The notes beneath the pieces were generated by a model. That model did not search any database and was not told the origin of the DNA. It was given only the letters and a program-made list of their open reading frames with translations. A stretch of DNA of 64,000 nucleotides from NCBI GenBank assembly GCA_027625915.1, contig JANTQA010000048.1, positions 3,224,001 to 3,288,000 on the forward strand, given 5' to 3'. The stretch is from Anaeramoeba flamelloides (Eukaryota > Metamonada > Anaeramoebidae). This document shows positions 55,401 to 64,000 of the stretch, piece by piece. The translations under genes were made by a program, and so were the position numbers. The stretch's first letter is position 1, and every line of letters starts with the position of its first letter.

Positions 55401-57500
55401 CCAATCCTTTCCAAGCACGTCTTCAATTCTTTCCATGTAATTGTTTAATTGGTTCTCGATCTGCCTGAGCCAAATGATTTTCCCGCTCACGGGTGGTAGC
55501 CCCCTCAGTTCGGTAATTTTGGATGATTCGGATTGCTCGTATCCCTTTTTAAACTTCTCCAGCAAGGATTTGATGTCTTCCTTGACTCGATAGATTAACT
55601 GGGTTTGGTATTCCTGAATGGCGCCTCTAATTCTGGGCCTGAAAAACAAAACGTTAAATTTGCTAAACACCTTAAACATCTCATTGGCACTTGTAACATT
55701 TGCGAGTCTTTCTCTCAAATTGGCAATAATGTGCCCCTCCACCTTGTCAATCTTTTGATCATATTCCATGAGGGCGTCTTCCCATTCCGTGGTGCCCTCG
55801 GTGGAGAGATCGAGGACATTAATTGTAAACAAGATTTTGAATGCCTTTTTTAACTCCTCGATCGCGTTGATATCTGAAATTACTTGCCGTTGTGGTAACA
55901 GTCTTTTGATAACCTTGACGAGCTCCTCGTGTTGCTTCCTAAAGGTTTTCAATTCGTTTATTCTTTTTTCGAGATCTGGTATTTGGGATTCCATTTTTTT
56001 ATTGTTCTTGTCTTCTCCATGTCTTCTTTCCAATTCTTGAATGATCACAGAGAAGCCCTGAATGTTTTTTGTCCATACATCGAACGTCTCAATGGCATTT
56101 TGGGTAATTTTCTCAAAATCTTCAAAGTTGATCGAAATTAAATCCTCGCGCCCAATAATGGATAACAATTGTGAAATGATATCCTTAGAAATTAGCCCAA
56201 CAAATGTATAGACCCGAGATAGCGGATAATCCGTTTCTTTAACTTTTTTTAAATGATCAAAGCAAGATTGGATCGACTGTTGCAATTGCTTAAAATCGTG
56301 TGCAATCAAAATTTCGTTGATGGGGAATTTCTTCATGAGCATGTTATAATTCGTTACCTTTTTAATGGCCTGCGTAAGCCCTGTATCCGCTTCAAACGAA
56401 AAGCCTGCGATGTGCCTTTTTTTAATTCTGAGTAGCTCGAGTGTCAATTGGACTTCATCGGTTTTCACCTGCTTCACAATCTCTAACAAGCTGTTCTCCA
56501 GGGAACTCCAAAAGTTTATTTCCTGTTGCGCAGTCCCAGAAATTGGATCACGTTTCATCCGTGTCACCTTTTGGATGTCTCGGATCCATTTATTGACTCC
56601 TGATTGTGCCCGATTTAAAAAATTTGTATCATTAAAGTACTTTCCCAAACTCGATGGCTTGATCTTTGTCTTTTTCTTGCCCTTTTTGGAATTGCTTTGC
56701 ACACAGATCCTGATCTCGTCTTCGACTTGTAAGTAGATCTCGGGAATATCAATGCTTTGTTGGCATTGCAATAATGCTAATTCTAATTCCGCTAATTTCT
56801 TTTTGACAACAGGAACTCCTAAAGACTCTCCTTTCATGCCTCCTAGATTCCTTCTTTGCTGCGGAATGCTTTCTTCGTTCGGTTTCAGGTTGCCCTTGTT
56901 TGGCGAGTTTTGTTTTTGGCTCTTCTTTTTGATGTCATAGCTAACATACGAATACACATAGGGCGAGAGGGAATTGTGAACTAATCGGTGAAGCACCTCA
57001 AATGGAGATCCCTCAGAGACATTCACTACCTGCAGCTGTTGTGACAATTTTGTTCCTTCTTCCAATTGCGAGTGCTGCTTAATGAAAATTAATGTGCTTT
57101 CCGTTTTGGTATTGAATTGGATCTCTAAATTTAGTTTGAATTTTTCTTCCTCTCCATTTTGTTCTTTTTCTTTTTCTTTTTCTTTTTCTTTTTCTTTTTC
57201 GATTTCAATTGATTTTTGTTTTTGTTTTACTTGATCTTCTTTTTTTTTCTTTCCAGATTTGTTGTTTGGTTTTTTAATTAACTCGTTATTAATAACTAAG
57301 ATTGGGGCTTCTGTATTAAATGCAAATTTTTTAATCATTGTTTGTGACTCAGTTCTCCTTAATAAATTAACTACCAGCCTATCTCGATCTTCAGATTCAA
57401 ATGTTCCAAATAATGCCCGAGTTACATTTTCTAAATAAGTTGTTAACTTTTCTAAGTTGACCGGATCGGATTTGTTATTGTTAATTTGTTCTTGACTCAT
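43485..57500 (-). CDS. DYNC1H1: Cytoplasmic dynein-1 heavy chain
   Basis: Complete 4671-residue motor subunit in one 14-kb exon; human DYNC1H1 is 4646. It moves cargo toward microtubule minus ends as a dimer. In order: N-terminal tail with dimerisation and light-chain regions (about 1-1450), linker ([20 protein letters not shown]), AAA1 P-loop GPAGTGKT at 1932 with CFDEFNR, AAA2 GPSGSGKT at 2247, AAA3 GPAGSGKT at 2618 with [11 protein letters not shown]4 GASGAGKT at 2965 with FIFDESN, stalk coiled coil from about 3210, microtubule-binding tip about 3330-3440 and return coil to about 3500, then AAA5, AAA6 and the C-terminal domain. The [20 protein letters not shown] stretch and the [16 protein letters not shown] linker favour dynein-1 over dynein-2 and axonemal types. 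Lys-Glu runs near residues 99-114 and in the AAA1-AAA2 linker are lineage inserts. Clearly less AT-rich than its flanks. TAA stop. Confidence 0.98.
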   Translation of the reverse strand: [4671 protein letters not shown]

Positions 57501-59396
57501 ACAGTTTGTTTTTTTCTTATCTTATTTTAGTTTTTTTCTTTTAATTGTGTTGATTTTTTTGGAAAAAAAAGGTAATCAAAAATATAAAAAAATTTGTTTT
57601 CTTTTTTTAATTCTAAAAGAGAAAAAAAAAAAGATAAAAATAAAATAACAAAAAAATTTTTTTTTTTAAAATTAAAAAGTATTTTAAGAATCAAAAAAAA
57701 AGAGAAAAATAGAAAAAAATAAAAGCATCTTAATGAAGAAATTTCTATTTTGGTTACTTTACTAATATGAACAATTTCACTTTTTAAGTTTTTTTGAAGA
57801 TATTTTGATTTTTAACATTGAAAAAATACTCTATGAGAAAAAAGAACATATGATTTTGTTAAAAATGATTGTGTTTTTCAAAATAGTTTTTTGTTGATTG
57901 AAAACTGTTCAAGTTTACTTGTTTTTATATGTTCCAACTTAAGGGAGCAGTAGTCATAAAAAAAATCTTCACAGTTAAATTCAAAAGAAAATATTTGAAA
58001 TGTTTTTATCCACATTCTGAAATTGAAAAATCAAGGGAAAAATCTTATAACTACAAGACAGAAAGATTCTTTTTAAATCTTATTTTACGAAGTGAATTAT
58101 TATTTTGAAAAAGTTTGATCTATTTTTCTCATTTTAGAAAAAGTTCAAAATTCAACATATTGCTAAATTATTTTCGAATATAAATTATTTTCTTGGAAAG
58201 AAAAAAGAAACCTTATTGTCTTTGAACGAGAACTAAAATACACTTTAAAAAATAAACTAAGTTTCAATAAAAGATCTATTATCAAAAGTAGGCTTAATTT
58301 CAAAAAAATTTTTACAAAATATTTTAAACTTGAATAAAAAATTCCTTCTGAAAAGACCGGTTTGAATAAATTGGTTATTTTTTTTGAACAAATGTAAATG
58401 AGAAAACCAACTTCACTATTAAAACAAATGATTTTTTCAAAATACTTTTTGAAACCTGGAAAATACAACTTAAAATAATAAAAAATACCTTAAAAGTTGA
58501 TTTTTAATCTGTTAGTAAAAGCCCAATATTACTTTTTCAAAAAGTTAGTGATAGTCCAAAGATTAAATGTATCAATATTTTTTATTAAGGTTTCTCTATT
58601 CTGCATATATTGTCAAATAACTTAGATTTTATTTCCAATAAATAATATATTTTAAAAAAATAATAATATCAATAATATCTTTCCTTTTTTTGTAATTATA
58701 ATTGTTGATTATACTGTGACTATTTGAAAAAAAAATATTGATCAATTTTTAAATTTCAAGAATTTAAAAAAGTATTGAAAATAAAATATAAAATCGACTT
58801 TTTCTGGTCGTAAATGATATACTATTTATTTGATTTTTTTTTTTATAAAAATATTTTTTAATATCATTATTGTACTATATAAAGTATCTTTAATTTCTAA
58901 AAGTGGGTTTTTAGAAAATAATAATTTTTTGAATCTGTTTCTTTTTATTTTTCAACCCAAAAATATTAATAATAATATCATATTTTTTGACTGAAAATTT
59001 ATTCTATAAATAATTCATTATTATATTATTAAAGTATGGATTTTCATCCCTATTATTTGTTGTTCGTTGTTGTTTTTGATTTGTTTATTTTTTTGAATTT
59101 GGATTTCCGAAATAATAAAACATCTTTGATTATTTTAAAATTTTTTGTTTATTTGGAAATTCATCCAATTTTCTCTTTTTTACAAAAACTAATTGTGTTT
59201 TTTACAACCTAGAAAAAAAAAGTAAAGAACAATTTAGGTTTTATTATTTAAAACAACGGGATAAAATCGGTGATTTTACTCAATTATTTTGAATTTTGAA
59301 ACCCCCTAGACATTAAATAAAGTATCAAGGATCTCCATTGTTTTATATTATTATTCAAAAGGATCAAAAACAAATCCAATATTTGTCAAGTTAGAA

Positions 59397-59398
<2 letters not shown>

Positions 59399-59428
<30 letters not shown>
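59399..59428. repeat. AT microsatellite
   Basis: About 30 bp of alternating TA in spacer. Confidence 0.95.
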
Positions 59429-59430
<2 letters not shown>

Positions 59431-60796
59431 CAATAGTATTAAAATTAATAAAATAATATTAAATGTTCGAAATAATTATTGATAGAACTAAAAAAGTTGT
59501 GTAATACAAAAAATGAATTGAAAAAAAAAACAAAAAAATGAAAAAATATTTTTATATTTTTACAAAAATCCAAATTTATTTTAATTTGAATGAGATTGTA
59601 TTATTGTGATACTTTGGACCGTTTTAAATATGCTAAAAATTTTGAATTTTAGTTATGGATTAATTTAGATTTCAACTCTAAGTATATTTTTTTTTCAAAA
59701 TATATAATATTTATTACTTTTTTTTATCTCGGGTTTTTTTAATTATTGAAGGTTTTTAAGTTTTTATAAATAAGTAAACGTTTAAGATAGAATCAAATAT
59801 AAATAATGTCTATTGAACAAAAAATGTTTATAAATAATTACAAATTGGCTGTAACCCAATTATATCAATTTCCATGACAAGATAAATATTTTTTTCTAAA
59901 TCAAAGAAATCAAAAAATCTAATAAATAACAATTATAAAAATCCTAAATCAATTTTTTGGTATGTTTTTCAAAACAAGTTATTGATACACTCATGGTATT
60001 TTTACTTTAAAATTTAGGTAAAAAAAGTTCAATATGATTTTTTGTTATAAATATTATAGAAAATGGAAAGTATGATTAATTAATAAAAGTTAAAATACAT
60101 CAAGATAAAAAAATGAAGTTTTAAATCAATAACAATTTCTCTAATACTACCTCTTGGTTAAAGGAGTTCATTTAACAGGTCAATTAAAAAAAAGGATTGA
60201 AAAATTGAAGATTTCTCAAACCCGTAAAAACAATTAATATCATTTAGGTAAAAAAACACAAGTTCTAAATTGTGATATTTAAATTCCTTGAAAATTATAG
60301 AATTGATTATTCTTTAAAGTTGAATATTTTATTCTTTTCATATGTTTTTCCCTTCATTTACATTATTCTTTTTAACGAAAAAGTGAATCAAACTTTTTTC
60401 CTAAATGAATGATTTCTTTTGAATTGTATTAATGCAAAAAGAAGTATCCTTAATTTTACCCAACTTTGTGGGGAAATGAATATTTTTGAGTATAGTTATA
60501 ATTTCATTAAATTATACCTTTTTTAATAGTTTTGTTTGCTATTGAAGTTATTTGGATAAAAAAATATTTTTGATCAAATTCAAAATTAAAATTAGAAAAA
60601 TGAAAAATAGTATTTTTTAACAATATTTTAGATTATTATCTTTTCTATATTAAATGTCAACTTTGTAAGGTTTCAGAAGATAAAATTTGATCAGTTGTCA
60701 ATTAGACAATCTTGACTCAAGTAAATAAAAATCAGTCATAAAATTAATGGAGATAATGTGTTTTTATAATTTAAAATTCTTTTTGGTTTTTCTTTA

Positions 60797-60990
60797 CAGT
60801 CATTTCCCCCCTTTAAGACATAAACCTTCATGAAATTTAAGAGGCAAAAAAAAATCTCAATCAAGCCACATATTTTATAACTATTTTTACCATAAATTAT
60901 TTTACTAATATTTAAATTTTGTGTCTTGATTTGAGATTCTTACGCATTAAATTTTGTTAAAAGTTTGTGTTTTAGTAGTGGAACTTATTG
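60797..60990. mobile_element. Palindromic element C4 (family C, diverged)
   Basis: 194 bp between TA duplications. Ends CAGTCATTTCC and AGTGGAACTTATTG, with interior TCTCAATCAAG pairing with CTTGATTTGAGA. More diverged than C2 and C3, but the same length and plan. Confidence 0.75.
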
Positions 60991-61251
60991 TAAGTTAAAC
61001 CAAAATCATTTGAAAGGGTGGAGCGAAAAACACTGAAGCTGTTAAAAGACAATATTAATATCTTTTTTTAACATAAAACAAGTGGATTTTTTTTTCACTT
61101 CATTTCCTAACTATCCTGAAAAAACCAAGATGTTCAAAGTATTTGGTTCTAATTTGTAAACTTTCTCTTGGTGTAAATTAAAATGGGAATGTATTTAATA
61201 CTCCTAGTTATTCGGTAGAACACCAGGAAGAGTTATTGTTTTTTCTTTATA

Positions 61252-61254
<3 letters not shown>

Positions 61255-61288
<34 letters not shown>
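61255..61288 (+). repeat. GT microsatellite
   Basis: About 34 bp of GT repeats, decaying into GTATGTGTTTGTAT. Confidence 0.95.
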
Positions 61289-61294
<6 letters not shown>

Positions 61295-61862
61295 TTGTAT
61301 ATTTGTTATAGGCAGGATGTATAGTAAATAAGAATTGTTTTACTGTTTGAAGTTTTGGGAGATATTCAATCAAAAAATTATTTTAATCATAATTATTAAA
61401 TTTTTAATCAATAAGTTTATTTTTAGTAATTATTTCATTTATCAAGCATATATAATATTGTAAAAATCTAACCATCATTTCCATTTTTTATGGGTTAATT
61501 GTTTACAAATAATAAACAAATAAATCGAGTGAGGAGGATAGTATATCATAATTTTTCTTCGTTTATTCTTTTTGGTTTGTTTTCAGATAGAATTAAAAAA
61601 AAATCTTTTTGTAAAAGAATTTAGGCAATTTTTAGTGAAATTTTGTTTAAATTTGATGAACGATCAATTAAAATTGAAATAACAGATTCTTTATTAATCC
61701 CTCTTACTTTTTGTTTTTTTTTTCTTGGGTATGGATTTCACAAAGTATATATTATACAATTGAAAGGAATAGAAAGGGGATCGTTTTTTATAAAAATAAA
61801 ACACAATCTATTATTCGTGATCTTAAAAAATTATTTTCTGTGCTTTAGGCTTTTTTTACTTA

Positions 61863-62287
61863 CCATTGGGGAAAAAAATGAAACCTGGTTTTTAATTGGG
61901 AACATTACTGAAACTGAAAAGTAAGATCTATTAAAAAAGGGAAAAAGAAAAAATCAAAGACAAAATGAAGGATTCAACAATTTAAAAGTTTTATTAATAC
62001 TATCTTTTGGTATGGGTTTTTCTTTTAATTGATCAAACATTATAAAGACGTCCAAAAAATTGACAATTTTCTCTATATCAAAAAGTGCAGCAACAAATTG
62101 GATAAGAAAGTAAATTTAAATTGTATTTGTATTTGTTGATTTGATTGAAAATAATATATGGATTGTTTTTTGAAATTAATTGGTCTCTTCTTTTAATTGA
62201 TTTTACTTTTCTTTTTCAGTAATGTTTTTAAATAAAAAATGTTTTTAACTTATTCTCTCTGTTTCATTTTTTTTTTCACAAAACAGT
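61863..62287. mobile_element. TIR element D2 (family D)
   Basis: The left end CCATTGGGGAAAAAAATG then TTTTTAATTGGGAACATTAC is nearly the same as D1. The right end carries TTTTACTTTTCTTTTTCAG and closes CACAAAACAG. The interior matches D1 at ACAAAATGAAG and TATGGGTTTTTCTTTT. TA precedes the left end; the right TA is one base off. An overlapping frame (61643-61924) has no ATG and is incidental. Confidence 0.7.
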
Positions 62288-63183
62288 TATGAAATTGATG
62301 TATCAACTTCATTTAAACAATTTATTAATTTTATTTTATTTTTTGAAATCCAAGTCTCGTGATTTCAAATATAAACCGAAAAAAAGTAACATTATTAGTT
62401 TAATTCATAATTAAATTTATTCTTGAAAAATGCAAAACATATTTTTAGTTTTATGTTGGAAAGTCTTGATTTTGTAAGAAAATTTTTTATTTTGATACTT
62501 TTTTTATTGCTAATCTTTTAAATTTTCATTCCAATAAATAAAACTTAGATAGGTCCAGAAAAGTAAATAAAACAATTTTTGATAGAGATTTCACAAAATT
62601 TTGTCAATGAAATTTTAGATCTCTTAAGCAAAGTTTTACATTTGTTAAAGTTTGAAATAGTCATTTTCTAGTTTTCAAAATGTAACAATAAAATACAAAA
62701 ATAATTAGTTATTTGGAAAAATTTTTATATAGATACACTTGGCCTTACTTATAAACTTGAATTATTATGCAAATCATATTTGGATACAAAAAATTGGATT
62801 TTAATTTTTAGGATAAAATTACAAAATCATACAAATAACTTCAAGAAACTTTTATTTGAAAAAATTTAATTTCATATTTAAATTTAAAAAAAAAATCTTG
62901 ATAAAATTTGTAAATTGTTTGTAAATTTTAATAAACTCTGTTTCCTTCAAAGTGTCCCAAAGTTTTTTTCAAATATAAATTATTTTAGATAATTGGCCTT
63001 TGAAGAACCCATAAGAAATAAACAGAATAATACATATCAAAGAATTGTTTATATATATCTGAAAGAAAACTAATTAATAAATAAATTTTCTTAAAAATTG
63101 AAAAACTCGAATTTTTAGGGCTCTATTGAGAAAAACAAAAATATTCGTTTTGAACTTCTACTGATATTTAAATAATAAATATG

Positions 63184-63312
63184 AAACATTTTCAACTTCA
63201 TTTTCTATAATTTTCTTTTTTAGAATACAAGTTCCAAAAAGAAGTGTGTTGGTATTTGTGGCCACTATTTGAATAGGAAATGAAAATGAAGTGGGAATTT
63301 TTCACATTTATT
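63184..63312. repeat. Weak inverted repeat, possibly related to element G
   Basis: ACATTTTCAACTTCATTTTC at the left pairs imperfectly with GAAAATGAAGTGGGAATTTT at the right, similar to the CACTTCATTTTC segment of G. No clear target duplication. Confidence 0.35.
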
Positions 63313-64000
63313 AAACAAATATCAAGATCAAAGATCGAATAGAATTGCAATAGAAATTACTATGCTTTCTCAACCTTCTTTACATGTTTGGATAACCTTA
63401 GAATAACACATTTTTACCAAGTGACTATTGATCTTACAATATATAAAAAATTTTGCAACTAAATTACTTTTTAAAAAAAAAAAACAAAAAAAAAAATAAA
63501 AATGTGAAAAAATGATTTAAAAATGATTTCAATTTTGAAAATTTCCAAAATAAAATTTTTCTTCTAATATCTCTGCAAACCCTTTAAAATACATACATTA
63601 TACCCATTACAACTGGTCTCCTTTGACTGAAAAATAGTTTAGTTGTAAATTCCGCAATTCAAGCATTACAAATATTTTTCAATATGTTCAATAAATTCAT
63701 TTTTTCTTTAACCAAAAAAAAATAACTGAAAAATAAAAAGAAATATTTATATGAATATTTTTTATAAGAATGGGGATTTATTGATTAGTATAATGGTGGT
63801 TTAAATGGGGGGGGGGGTGTGAAAGCAGGGTAAAATCTTTTTATAATTTATGAAATAAAATAGTATTTTTTATTGTTTTCTTTTTCAGAAAAATTGATAA
63901 AAAAAATTGATCTGGACTAAAAAAATATTTTCTTTACTGTGTTTCTTTGTCAATCATAATTTTTTAGCACTTGGGATATATAAAATTTGTTAGAACCGAA

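Larger units (their letters stand above)
57501..64000. other. 6.5-kb gene-free right end
   Basis: After the dynein leader this region contains an AT microsatellite (59399-59428), element C4 (60797-60990), a GT microsatellite (61255-61288), element D2 (61863-62287) and a weak inverted repeat (63184-63312). No frame resembles a protein, and a 12-G run occurs at 63808-63819. Confidence 0.6.

Noticed and set aside
43783-56940. Numerous plus-strand frames of 60-149 codons opposite dynein
   Set aside because: Antisense shadows of the conserved dynein coding sequence, with no independent similarity.
61643-61924. 93-codon frame near the right end
   Set aside because: TTG start and overlaps the end of element D2; similarity to D1 is at the DNA level, not protein.

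Overview
The window is very AT-rich DNA from a unicellular eukaryote, with standard-code nuclear genes. TAA, TAG and TGA all occur as stops, GT-AG introns are present in the small genes, and the intergenic spacers are long (2-6 kb). The ankyrin protein, asparagine runs, Lys-Glu (KE) repeats and homopolymer-rich spacers suit an Anaeramoeba-like metamonad or another AT-rich amoeboid protist. That assignment is an impression from style; no rRNA or other marker is present.

Layout. 2-2287 (+): C-terminal FAT/kinase/FATC part of ATM/Tel1, running off the left edge. 6337-8695 (+): Gln-rich protein read in two frames joined at a 30-A run. 10436-10968 (-): ribosomal protein uL29/RPL35, one intron. 13943-14518 (-): Rac-type Rho GTPase. 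16668-17130 (+): ribosomal protein eL38/RPL38, two introns, the first directly after the start ATG. 23399-28297 (+): 1632-residue ankyrin-repeat protein. 31210-34606 (-): class II eIF4E (4EHP/eIF4E2) in three exons with a 2.4-kb intron and an Arg-Gly tail. 38249-39046 (+): a free-standing protein matching only the RNase H-like domain of the spliceosomal protein Prp8. 43485-57500 (-): complete single-exon cytoplasmic dynein-1 heavy chain, 4671 residues.

The spacers hold small non-coding inverted-repeat elements. One family (A) has TTAA target duplications and four copies. A near-palindromic family (C) has TA duplications and begins CAGTCAGTTCC. Others are a three-copy TIR family (D), a 1.9-kb inverted repeat (E), a very fresh 431-bp element (F) inside the eIF4E2 intron, and single-copy elements B, G and I. 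Two nested insertions (A into C near 42.4 kb; B into A near 18.1 kb) define target sites and relative ages. No transposase gene was seen, so all would depend on enzymes encoded elsewhere.

The genes are unrelated housekeeping and signalling functions (DNA damage signalling, translation, GTPase signalling, splicing-related, microtubule transport) with no operon-like arrangement. The most unusual items are the orphan Prp8 RNase H-like protein, the RG-tailed 4EHP, and the nested TIR elements. No tRNA, rRNA, snRNA, CRISPR array or viral element was recognised.
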